NCBI GenBank assembly: GCA_023435305.1
Contig: JAEYRV010000004.1
Location: forward strand, 124,001 to 188,000
DNA: 64,000 nt
Origin: Bacillota bacterium
Lineage (GTDB): Bacteria; Bacillota; Clostridia; Acetivibrionales; DTU013
Direction of reading: 5' to 3'
The notes beneath the pieces are model-generated. The model did not search any database, was not told where the DNA came from, and saw only the letters and a list, made by a program, of their open reading frames with translations. Below, in pieces: positions 7,972-15,722 of the stretch (position 1 is the stretch's first letter; every line of letters begins with the position of its first letter). The translations under genes were made by a program, and so were the position numbers.

Positions 7972-9456
7972 ATGGAGAAAAAGGGGTCGTCAAAAAGAGC
8001 AAACCAATTTGTTTTGCTGTCAAATTGGGGATTAGATATTTTTCTCATTGGAGGATATCTGCTTGAGTATTTCAAAGGAGCAAAATCATTAGCCTATGTT
8101 ATAGCATTGACAGCTATTATACTGGTGCCAATGACTGCTGCTTCGATCATATATATGAAAGACAATCGATCGAGCATTATGAAATATGTTACGCTTACCG
8201 GATATTCCATTCTGTATATCTTTGTTATGTTTACAGCGCAGCCTGAAAGGCAGCTTGTATTTGTATATATTTTTCCGATAATCTTGTGTTATTTTCTATA
8301 TTTTAATCTTAGGCTGATCTATATCAGCAATATAATTTTCACTTTGGCAAATATCGCAAAAATAGTATACAGTATAGCAGTCCTCGGTATAAACGACAGC
8401 TTCAGTACCACAAATTTCCTGATCCAATTTGCTTGTGTAATCATGTATTCTCTGACTCTGATCATTTCAACCAGACTATCCAATATATTCAGTATTGAAA
8501 AGCTCGCTGATACAGAAAAAGAGCATGCGAAGCAGGAAAGCATACTGAAGGATGTTCTGAAGATAGCAGCGATCCTCGATAATAATTCCAGAGAGGTACA
8601 TAGAATAGTGGGAGAATTGACCGACTTCACAAGTATAGCATCAAATGCAGTACAGGAAATCGAAAAGGGGGCAGCCGAGACAGCCTCAAATATTCAGATG
8701 CAATCAGGACTTACACATGACATACAGGAACTGATAAATGATACCTCCAAAGAGTCCAACAATATGGAGCAGATTTCTATGAATACCGTTAAGGCTGTAA
8801 AAGAGGGCTTTGACATCATAGAGGTACTCAACAGTAAATCGGCGGATGTTAACGTAAACAGTGACAGTGCGTACAGCCTGATGATCGACCTTAAAAGCAG
8901 GACAGAAGAGATACGCTCTATTTCTGATCTGATATCCGGTATATCGGAACAGACCAATTTGCTGTCGCTGAATGCGGCCATTGAAAGCGCACGGGCAGGA
9001 GAGAGCGGCAAGGGATTTGCAGTAGTGGCCGAGGAAATAAGAAAGCTTGCGGCACAGAGCAAGGAATCCATAAACAGCATCAGCAGGATCACATCTGAAC
9101 TTTATGAACATTCGGACAGGTCGGTGGAGGCTGTGTTAAAGCTCAAGGAAGCAAACAAGGAGCAATCGGCTCTTGTCGGCAGAACTCTGGAAATATTCCG
9201 GGATATAAGCGGAAAAATGTATGAAGTAAAAGATAATGTGGACAGAGTTAATGACAAGATAATAAAGATACTTAATGCAAATAACAAAATAGTAGAGAGC
9301 ATCAATGAGATCTCGGCAGTGAGCCAGGAAGTGACTGCAAGCGCTCAGCAAGCCAGCGATCTGACTGCACAGAATCTTGAGAAGGCAGAGGTAACCAACA
9401 AATACGTAATGGAATTAATCGAGACATCTGAGGAAATGGGTAAATATATCAGCTGA
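7972..9456 (+). CDS. Methyl-accepting chemotaxis protein with a polytopic sensor region
   Basis: The 494-residue product has about six membrane segments in the first 170 residues with almost no extracellular loop. A cytoplasmic chemotaxis signalling domain follows, with the hairpin-tip motif ISEQTNLLSLNAAIESARAGE near residue 325 and GKGFAVVAEEIRKLA. There is no dCache or four-helix ligand domain between the membrane helices, so the signal is probably sensed in or near the membrane. The start is ATG 7972 after a weak GGGGG. No chemotaxis genes are nearby, so it is an orphan receptor in this window. An AT-rich inverted repeat sits in the divergent promoter region (about 7895-7945). Confidence 0.9.
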   Translation: MEKKGSSKRANQFVLLSNWGLDIFLIGGYLLEYFKGAKSLAYVIALTAIILVPMTAASIIYMKDNRSSIMKYVTLTGYSILYIFVMFTAQPERQLVFVYIFPIILCYFLYFNLRLIYISNIIFTLANIAKIVYSIAVLGINDSFSTTNFLIQFACVIMYSLTLIISTRLSNIFSIEKLADTEKEHAKQESILKDVLKIAAILDNNSREVHRIVGELTDFTSIASNAVQEIEKGAAETASNIQMQSGLTHDIQELINDTSKESNNMEQISMNTVKAVKEGFDIIEVLNSKSADVNVNSDSAYSLMIDLKSRTEEIRSISDLISGISEQTNLLSLNAAIESARAGESGKGFAVVAEEIRKLAAQSKESINSISRITSELYEHSDRSVEAVLKLKEANKEQSALVGRTLEIFRDISGKMYEVKDNVDRVNDKIIKILNANNKIVESINEISAVSQEVTASAQQASDLTAQNLEKAEVTNKYVMELIETSEEMGKYIS

Positions 9457-9558
9457 CCGAAGCATACGCCGGCGTTGCCAATGCAATGATTATTTGCTAT
9501 TATTACAAGCGAAACAGATGAAAAAAATGCAAATACAGGCGGATCAGCGGGAGGGACA

Positions 9559-10059
9559 ATGAACAGCAATTTCTATCCGGAAATCTATATAAGCAGTATA
9601 AATGAAATAACAGATGAGCTTTTGAAGAAAAACGGGATCAAGGGACTTATCCTCGACATAGATAATACCCTAGTCCCGAACCATGTTGCCGACGCCGATG
9701 AGAATGCGGTCAGATGGATAGAACAAATGAAGGCCGCCGGTTATAAAATGTGCATAGTATCGAACGCCGCCAGAAAACGGGTAATCAGATTCAATGAAAG
9801 AATAAAGCTCAATGCTGTCCACAGGGCTATGAAACCGGCTACAGCTGCCTTTTACAGGGCCGGAAGGCTGATGGGGCTCAACAGTGAAAGCATAGCGGTC
9901 ATTGGAGATCAGATTTTCACGGACGTGTACGGAGGCAACAGAGCAGGTATGTTCACGATACTCGTCAAGCCTATCGATAAGCGTGAAGGTCGGCTCGTCA
10001 GATTTAAACGCATATTTGAGAAACGCATCATGGAAAGGTATATTGAAAGTAAAAGGTAA
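9559..10059 (+). CDS. yqeG: YqeG-family HAD phosphatase
   Basis: This is a 166-residue IIIA-subfamily HAD phosphatase. It has the nucleophile motif LDIDNT near residue 34, the SNAARKR motif II region, and the motif III/IV block KPATAAFYRAG then IGDQIFTDVYGGN. YqeG-like enzymes dephosphorylate small phosphorylated compounds; the physiological substrate here is unknown. The start ATG 9559 follows GGGAGGG. The gene ends 4 nt before aroE and is probably cotranscribed with it. Confidence 0.9.
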   Translation: MNSNFYPEIYISSINEITDELLKKNGIKGLILDIDNTLVPNHVADADENAVRWIEQMKAAGYKMCIVSNAARKRVIRFNERIKLNAVHRAMKPATAAFYRAGRLMGLNSESIAVIGDQIFTDVYGGNRAGMFTILVKPIDKREGRLVRFKRIFEKRIMERYIESKR

Positions 10060-10063
10060 GGAT

Positions 10064-10966
10064 ATGGAGCTGGACAAGAGAGTCAACGGAACAACAAAGC
10101 TTACGGGACTGTTGGGAAATCCGGTGGAGCACACGGTTTCACCGTTCCTTCACAATACGCTTTTTAATATGATGGGGCTGAACGGCATATATATTCCGAT
10201 GAAGCCTGACAGGAGAAGCCTGGGAGATGCTGTGGCCGGACTTAAGGCAGCGGGATTCGCAGGCTTCAATGTTACTATACCGTTTAAGGAAGCAATACTT
10301 GAGTATCTTGACGAGTCCAGTGAGGAAGTACGTATTCTTGGTACTGCAAATACAGTACATATAAAGAATGGAAGGCTTATTGGACACAATACGGACGGTC
10401 ATGGTTTCGTACGCGCTTTTGAAAGGCAGACGGGAACAAGCCTGAAAGGGAAAGATGTCTGTGTTCTCGGAGCAGGCGGCACTGCAAAGGCCCTTGCGGT
10501 AAAGATCTCAATTGAAGGAGCAAGCAGGATCTGCATTATCAACAGAACGAGATCTAAAGCAGACGAGATAGCAGAATATATAAATACTGGTCTGAAATCT
10601 GTCCTGGAGAGTAATGCTTCAGCCTTTACGGCAGCTGCTGGTTCGGATGAAGCACGCAATGTCCTTGAGCAGTTTGATGTGATAATTAATACTACTTCTG
10701 TAGGTATGCATCCTGATATAAACTCAAGTCCGTTAATGGATGATATCAGGTTCTTATCAAAACCGATCGTTTACGATGTCATATATAATCCGGCTGAAAC
10801 CGTGCTTTTAAAGTATGCAGCATCAAAGGGCTGCAGGGCTGTCAACGGCGCAGGCATGCTTTTTTATCAGGGCTTGAGGGCTTTCGAGATATGGATGGAC
10901 GTACGCGTGCCTGAAAACGATGCCGATGAGCTGTTAACAGAATTCTTAAAATATTTGACAGTTTAA
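10064..10966 (+). CDS. aroE: Shikimate 5-dehydrogenase
   Basis: It reduces 3-dehydroshikimate to shikimate with NADPH. The 300-residue product shows the shikimate-binding start GNPVEHTVSPFLHN, NVTIPFKE with the catalytic lysine, NTDGHGF, the NADP-binding loop LGAGGTAKALA followed by NRTRSKA, and the C-terminal NGAGMLFYQG. The start is ATG 10064, 4 nt after the yqeG stop, with AAAAGG before it; the open frame extends further upstream inside yqeG but without family similarity. aroQ lies 1.3 kb downstream in the same direction. Confidence 0.95.
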   Translation: MELDKRVNGTTKLTGLLGNPVEHTVSPFLHNTLFNMMGLNGIYIPMKPDRRSLGDAVAGLKAAGFAGFNVTIPFKEAILEYLDESSEEVRILGTANTVHIKNGRLIGHNTDGHGFVRAFERQTGTSLKGKDVCVLGAGGTAKALAVKISIEGASRICIINRTRSKADEIAEYINTGLKSVLESNASAFTAAAGSDEARNVLEQFDVIINTTSVGMHPDINSSPLMDDIRFLSKPIVYDVIYNPAETVLLKYAASKGCRAVNGAGMLFYQGLRAFEIWMDVRVPENDADELLTEFLKYLTV

Positions 10967-11043
10967 AGGGTTTTTTATACTTTGTGGAGAATTAACGAAA
11001 TCAGGAAATAATTCAAATTTCGCATTGATTGGTCGGGGGGAAT

Positions 11044-11847
11044 ATGCTGGGTTTTTTATATGTAGTTATTTTTATTCTGGGGCTGATCATAGGATCTTTT
11101 GTGAATGTTCTCATCTATCGGATCCCTGAGGGCAAATCCATCGTTACTCCGCCCTCATCATGTACAAGCTGCGGCAACAGATTGACCGCATTAGATCTTG
11201 TACCTGTATTCAGCTACATATTTCTCAGAGGCAAATGCAGACACTGCGGTGAGCGTATTTCACCACGATATCCTTTGATAGAGCTTTTGACGGCGGTAAT
11301 ATTTGTGGTGCTTTTTTCACAATTCGGCCTTACCGTTCCGTTTTTTGCCTATGCTTATCTGATGATGATATTGATCGCAGTATTCTTTATTGATATCGAC
11401 CACAGGATCATACCCAACGGCCTTGTCCTTGCAGGTCTGGCGGGAGGACTTGTGTTTTTCATTTATAACTGCTTCAACCCAATGGCCGGAATATTCGGAG
11501 ACAGCAAATGGTGGACGCCTCTTGCAGGAATTCTGCCGGGCTCCGGTTTTCTGCTGCTGATCGCGATCTTGGGCTCGTTGATCTACAGGACTGAGGATGC
11601 CATGGGCATGGGCGATGTGAAGCTGATGGCTCCCATCGGACTGTTCCTGGGCTGGAAGCTGGGCATAGCGGCGCTTGCGGTCTCGATCCTGCTGGGAGGT
11701 CTGATTTCGATGGCGCTTATGCTGTTTGGGATAAAAAAGAGAAGAGATACTGTTGCATTCGGGCCTTTTATCGTAATAGGAGCATTTGTGACTATCATGT
11801 GGGGCTGGAATCTGGTATGGTGGTTTTACGGCTACATGGGATTTTAA
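11044..11847 (+). CDS. Prepilin peptidase (type IV leader peptidase, A24 family)
   Basis: This is a bifunctional membrane enzyme that cleaves and N-methylates type IV pilin-like precursors. The 267-residue product has the N-terminal domain with two CxxC pairs (CTSCGN and CRHCGE, residues about 40-66) that form the zinc-binding methylase part. The aspartyl peptidase part has IDIDHRIIPNG and GMGDVKLM, which carry the two catalytic aspartates. About seven membrane helices are visible. The start is ATG 11044 after CGGGGGG. No pilin genes are in the window; the next gene is comFB, which suggests a competence or pilus setting. Confidence 0.93.
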   Translation: MLGFLYVVIFILGLIIGSFVNVLIYRIPEGKSIVTPPSSCTSCGNRLTALDLVPVFSYIFLRGKCRHCGERISPRYPLIELLTAVIFVVLFSQFGLTVPFFAYAYLMMILIAVFFIDIDHRIIPNGLVLAGLAGGLVFFIYNCFNPMAGIFGDSKWWTPLAGILPGSGFLLLIAILGSLIYRTEDAMGMGDVKLMAPIGLFLGWKLGIAALAVSILLGGLISMALMLFGIKKRRDTVAFGPFIVIGAFVTIMWGWNLVWWFYGYMGF

Positions 11848-11895
11848 TGACACAGCAAATATATTTAATTAACAAGCGGCAGAGGAGGAAGTATA

Positions 11896-12162
11896 ATGGC
11901 ACAGATAAAAAATTACATGGAGGAGATCGTATTCGGGCAGATGAAGGAGATATTGACAGATATCAATATGTGCACCTGTGAAAAATGTCTTCTTGATATA
12001 GCGGCTATTGCTCTTAATGATCTTCCTCCCAAATATGTTGTGACAGAGAAGGGCGAGCTTTATTCGAAGATCAATACACTTGGGCAGCAGTTCGAGGTGG
12101 ATGTAGTTGCAGCGATAACAAAGGCTGCGGTACTTGTAAAGAGAAAACCCAGACATATATGA
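11896..12162 (+). CDS. comFB: ComFB-family protein
   Basis: This 88-residue protein has the family pattern: N-terminal NYMEEIVFGQMKEIL, then CTCEKCLLDIAAIALNDLPPKYV with three cysteines, and VAAITKAAVLV at the end. ComFB was first known from the Bacillus late competence operon. Related proteins have been reported as small cyclic-nucleotide-binding regulators of pili and motility; binding here is inference. The start ATG 11896 follows GGAGGAAGTATA. It directly follows the prepilin peptidase gene. Confidence 0.85.
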   Translation: MAQIKNYMEEIVFGQMKEILTDINMCTCEKCLLDIAAIALNDLPPKYVVTEKGELYSKINTLGQQFEVDVVAAITKAAVLVKRKPRHI

Positions 12163-12239
12163 CTGTGCGGACTTACAGCCGATAACAGCTCATTATATGT
12201 GTATGGATACATGGTATTGCAAAGGGGAATCATATCGAT

Positions 12240-12680
12240 ATGCAAAAAAAGATCATTATAATAAACGGTCCCAATCTGAATCTGCTAGGGACAAGGGAAA
12301 CAGACGTGTACGGGACGGTTACACTGGCCGGGATAGCGGCTGCTGTAAATAATGAAGCTCAGCTGCTGGACATGGATGTGGATTTCATACAGACTAACCA
12401 TGAGGGCGAGATAATCGACAAGCTTCATGAAGCCAGGGGCAAATATGATCTTGTTATCCTCAATCCCGGAGCCTATACCCATTACAGCATTGCGATAAGA
12501 GATGCAGTTAAGGCAGTCGAGCTGCCATGCATTGAAGTTCACCTGAGCAATATCCACGCCAGAGAGGAATTCCGAAGCAAATCAGTCATAGCGCCGGTTT
12601 GCAGCGGACAGATCAGCGGTTTTGGAGCTGACAGCTATTTAGTGGCTCTGAAGGCGGCATCGATGCTTCTGAGAGAATAG
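12240..12680 (+). CDS. aroQ: 3-dehydroquinate dehydratase, type II
   Basis: It dehydrates 3-dehydroquinate to 3-dehydroshikimate, the substrate of AroE. The 146-residue product is of the small dodecameric type II class. It has INGPNLNLLGTRE at the N-terminus with the catalytic-loop region (a Tyr in DVYG), NPGAYTHYSIAIRDA, EVHLSNIHAREEFR with the catalytic His, and SVIAPVCSGQISGFG. The start ATG 12240 is preceded by AAGGGG. It ends 10 nt before the Xaa-Pro peptidase gene, a pairing common in Firmicutes. Confidence 0.97.
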   Translation: MQKKIIIINGPNLNLLGTRETDVYGTVTLAGIAAAVNNEAQLLDMDVDFIQTNHEGEIIDKLHEARGKYDLVILNPGAYTHYSIAIRDAVKAVELPCIEVHLSNIHAREEFRSKSVIAPVCSGQISGFGADSYLVALKAASMLLRE

Positions 12681-12690
12681 AAAAGGAGAA

Positions 12691-13773
12691 ATGAAATTGT
12701 CTGAGATATATCAAAACAGGTTAAAAAATCTTCGTATAAAAATGAAGCTGAAGAATTCGCAGGCAGCTCTTATAACAAGAAGGGCCAATTACATGTATAT
12801 GTCCGGTTTTACCGGGACATCGGCAATATTGTACATAAATCATGACAGGGCAGTGCTGATAACTGATTTCAGGTATACACAGCAGGCTGCGGTACAGGCT
12901 CCGGATTATGAGATAGTCCGTTATCAGGGGAGCATATTCGAAGAATTGAACAAGCTGCTTGAAAGCGACAATATAAAGGAGCTTTCCTTTGAAGACGAAG
13001 ATTTGACATATGCACAATACAATGAATATGCGAAAAGGCTGTCGGCCGGCATGGTCCCTCTGGGCAGGATGGTGGAGGAGCTGCGCAGGGTCAAGGATGA
13101 GTCGGAAATCGAAATAATAAGCAAGGCCGTAGATATTGCCGATAGGGTTTTCTCACATATATTGGGCTTTATCAGACCGGGATTGTCGGAAATAGAGGTT
13201 GCCGCTGAAATGGAGCATCATATGAGGCGGCTCGGGGCGGAAGGCCCTTCCTTCGAGACAATCATAGCATCGGGTAAACGCGCTTCGATGCCTCACGGAG
13301 TAGCTTCGGACAAAAAAATCGAAGCCGGCGATGTTATAACACTGGATTTTGGTGCGATATACAAGGGATACTGCTCTGATATGACAAGAACGATATTTTT
13401 GGGCAAACCCGGATATGAGCTGGAGAAGATCTACAACATTGTTCTTGAGGCGAATTTGCTTGGACTGAAGGCTGTAAAAAAAGACAGGGCAGGAAAAGAG
13501 ATCGATGCGGCAGCCAGAGGATATATATGTGGAGCCGGATATGGGGAGTGCTTCGGGCATGGTCTTGGCCACGGAGTGGGTCTCGATATCCATGAGGATC
13601 CGACATTATCAGCAAGAGGGGATATCGTGATGCAGGACGGTATGGTAGTAACGGTGGAGCCCGGAATATACATTCCCGATCTGGGAGGAGTAAGGATCGA
13701 AGACATGGTGGTTGTGGATGGAATGAACGCCCGGATACTGACTGCATCAACAAAGGAAATGATAGTTATTTAG
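12691..13773 (+). CDS. Xaa-Pro aminopeptidase/dipeptidase, M24 family
   Basis: This 360-residue pita-bread metallopeptidase removes residues N-terminal to proline. The N-terminal creatinase-like domain spans about 1-125. The catalytic half has ITLDFGAIYKGYCSDMTR (two aspartate ligands), FGHGLGHGVGLDIHE (His ligand), VTVEPGIYIP and GGVRIEDMV (two Glu ligands), so all five metal ligands are present. AAAAGGAG precedes ATG 12691. It stands between aroQ and efp, which is its usual place in Bacilli and Clostridia. Confidence 0.93.
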   Translation: MKLSEIYQNRLKNLRIKMKLKNSQAALITRRANYMYMSGFTGTSAILYINHDRAVLITDFRYTQQAAVQAPDYEIVRYQGSIFEELNKLLESDNIKELSFEDEDLTYAQYNEYAKRLSAGMVPLGRMVEELRRVKDESEIEIISKAVDIADRVFSHILGFIRPGLSEIEVAAEMEHHMRRLGAEGPSFETIIASGKRASMPHGVASDKKIEAGDVITLDFGAIYKGYCSDMTRTIFLGKPGYELEKIYNIVLEANLLGLKAVKKDRAGKEIDAAARGYICGAGYGECFGHGLGHGVGLDIHEDPTLSARGDIVMQDGMVVTVEPGIYIPDLGGVRIEDMVVVDGMNARILTASTKEMIVI

Positions 13774-13900
13774 CCGGATATGAAAATTTTTCTTGAAATG
13801 AATGATATTTTAATTTAATATTATATAGTTACGACAGGGTACATATTGCACAAGTTGATATACATCGGTATCAGATATAAAACAACGGAGGTAAGGATTT

Positions 13901-14458
13901 ATGATAACAGCGGGAGAATTTAGAAACGGTGCTACTTTTGAATTGGATGGACAGGTTTTCCAGATAGTTGAATTTCAGCATGTAAAACCGGGCAAAGGCG
14001 CTGCGTTCGTCAGGACGAAGCTCAGGAATGTCATAACCGGCGCGACAGTTGAAAGAACCTTCAATCCCACTGATAAAATGCCCAAGGCACACATTGAGAG
14101 AAAGGACATGCAGTATTTGTACAATGACGGCGATCTTTTCTATTTTATGGATACGGAGACATTTGAGCAGCAGCCGATAAGCAAGGCTACCATCGGAGAT
14201 ACCTTCAAGTTTGTCAAGGAGAACATGGTGGTAAAGATACTTTCATTCAAGGGAAACGTATTCGGGATAGAGCCTCCGACATTTGTGGAGCTTGAGATCA
14301 TCGAAACCGAACCCGGCTTCAAGGGCGATACTGCAACCGGAGCAACGAAGCCTGCAACGCTTGAGACAGGTGCGATAGTCAAGGTTCCCCTGTTTATTAA
14401 CCAGGGAGACATCATAAGGATCGACACCAGGACCGGCGATTATCTGGAAAGGGCATGA
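13901..14458 (+). CDS. efp: Elongation factor P
   Basis: It rescues ribosomes stalled at polyproline. The 185-residue product has three beta-barrel domains of standard layout: N-terminal KOW-like domain with EFQHVKPGKGAAFVRTKLRN (the conserved loop with the modifiable lysine of the P-GKG type), central OB domain with the ERKDMQYLYNDGDLFYFMD motif, and C-terminal GDIIRIDTRTGDYLERA. The start ATG 13901 follows ACGGAGGTAAGG. An AT-rich stretch at 13790-13830 may hold its promoter. Confidence 0.97.
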   Translation: MITAGEFRNGATFELDGQVFQIVEFQHVKPGKGAAFVRTKLRNVITGATVERTFNPTDKMPKAHIERKDMQYLYNDGDLFYFMDTETFEQQPISKATIGDTFKFVKENMVVKILSFKGNVFGIEPPTFVELEIIETEPGFKGDTATGATKPATLETGAIVKVPLFINQGDIIRIDTRTGDYLERA

Positions 14459-14538
14459 CCGCAAATTGTATAATGTGATATCCGGCGGGAATATTATTTA
14501 AAGCATTATATCGTGTTTGTATTATTATGGAGGTAATT

Positions 14539-15003
14539 ATGAATTATTTAAAGGAAAAGGTAGCATATATCAAGGGACTGGCTGAAGGAATGAGGCTGGA
14601 TTACGACACTAATGAGGGCAAGCTTTTCAAGGCGATCCTTGAAGTGCTGGACGATGTTGCCCTGGCAGTTGACGATATCGAAGAGGTCCAGGAAGAGCTC
14701 AGCGAACAGGTGGATGAGATGGATGAGGACCTGGCTGAGATCGAGAGCCTTATATATGATCTTGATGATGAAGAATGTGATGACGAAGAAGACGAAGATG
14801 ATGAGGAAGAAGACGAGGATGATGACGAGGAAGAGGTTTTTGCCGAGTTTGACTGTCCTCACTGCGGAGAGACAGTAAATCTCCATGACGCCTTTATGAA
14901 AAAGGATACGGTTCTTTGTCCTCACTGCAATAAGGAAATCGAGATCGAATGGAGCTGTGACTGCGGAGAATGTCAGGATTGTGACGACGATTCCGACGAA
15001 TAG
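14539..15003 (+). CDS. Acidic protein with C-terminal zinc ribbon (CD1247-like)
   Basis: This 154-residue protein has three parts: a helical N-terminus (YLKEKVAYIKGLAEGM, about 1-70), a nearly pure Asp/Glu tract (about residues 75-100), and a cysteine-rich end with CPHCGE, CPHCNK and a CDCGECQDC cluster that could bind zinc or another metal. The N-terminal part matches a small clostridial family often found between efp and spoIIIAA; its function is unknown to me. GGAGG at 14529-14533 places the start at ATG 14539 and not at 14527. A strong terminator follows. Confidence 0.75.
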   Translation: MNYLKEKVAYIKGLAEGMRLDYDTNEGKLFKAILEVLDDVALAVDDIEEVQEELSEQVDEMDEDLAEIESLIYDLDDEECDDEEDEDDEEEDEDDDEEEVFAEFDCPHCGETVNLHDAFMKKDTVLCPHCNKEIEIEWSCDCGECQDCDDDSDE

Positions 15004-15036
15004 ATCCATACGGGTTTTTAAAGAAATATTATGAAA

Positions 15037-15069
15037 GGTGGGTTCTGGCGACAGAAGACCCGCCTTTTT
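15037..15069 (+). terminator. Rho-independent terminator after the zinc-ribbon gene
   Basis: GGTGGGTTCT (15037-15046) pairs with AGAAGACCCGCC (15053-15064) with a 2-nt bulge and is followed by TTTTT. Confidence 0.8.
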
Positions 15070-15107
15070 ATTGGAATTTGGTCAAAATATTCATAAGGGG
15101 TGTTGAT

Positions 15108-15710
15108 ATGTCTGCAAAAGCAGTGCTCAGAGAGATATGGGAGTGGATCGTGGTTTTCGCCGCGGCGTTTCTGATAGTGTCTGTATTGAATACAGTAGTA
15201 TTTGCTACAACACAGGTCAGACAGACTTCGATGAAGGATACGCTGCTGGAAGGCCAGCACCTTTTCGTTGAAAAACTGAGCTATGTCTTTGGAGAACCAT
15301 CACGGGGAGATATTATAGTCTTCCTGGAGGACAAATACCCTGAGAATTATTTTGACAGGATCAAGGTTTACCTGACCGATGTAAGTGAGATTTTCAAGCC
15401 TGTTGAGAGCAAGACAAATATCAGGCTTGTGAAGAGAGTCATAGCAACGGCAGGCGATGAGGTGGACATAAAGGACGGAAAGGTGTACCTGAACGGGGAG
15501 GAGCTTTCGGAGCCGTATGCCAAGGGCCTGACATATCAAAGGGAGCAGCCCTTTCCGGTAAAGGTGAAGGATGGAGAATTCCTCGTACTCGGAGATAACC
15601 GGGAGGTCAGCAAGGACAGCAGGACCTTCGGCGTGATCGACCGCAGGCAGATCGAAGGCAGAGCCGTATTCAGACTATGGCCGCTGAACAAATTCGGAAG
15701 TTTGAAATAA
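15108..15710 (+). CDS. lepB: Signal peptidase I
   Basis: It is a membrane-bound serine protease that removes Sec signal peptides. The 200-residue product has one N-terminal membrane helix (about 12-34). The catalytic Ser41 lies in QTSMKDT and the general-base Lys109 in RLVKRVIA. The box E-like motif GDNREVSKDSRTFG is near the C-terminus. The start is ATG 15108 with AAGGGGTG at 15096-15103. It stands on its own after a terminator and faces the serine hydrolase gene, whose stop is only 13 bp away. Confidence 0.93.
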   Translation: MSAKAVLREIWEWIVVFAAAFLIVSVLNTVVFATTQVRQTSMKDTLLEGQHLFVEKLSYVFGEPSRGDIIVFLEDKYPENYFDRIKVYLTDVSEIFKPVESKTNIRLVKRVIATAGDEVDIKDGKVYLNGEELSEPYAKGLTYQREQPFPVKVKDGEFLVLGDNREVSKDSRTFGVIDRRQIEGRAVFRLWPLNKFGSLK

Positions 15711-15722
15711 TGTGATAATATA

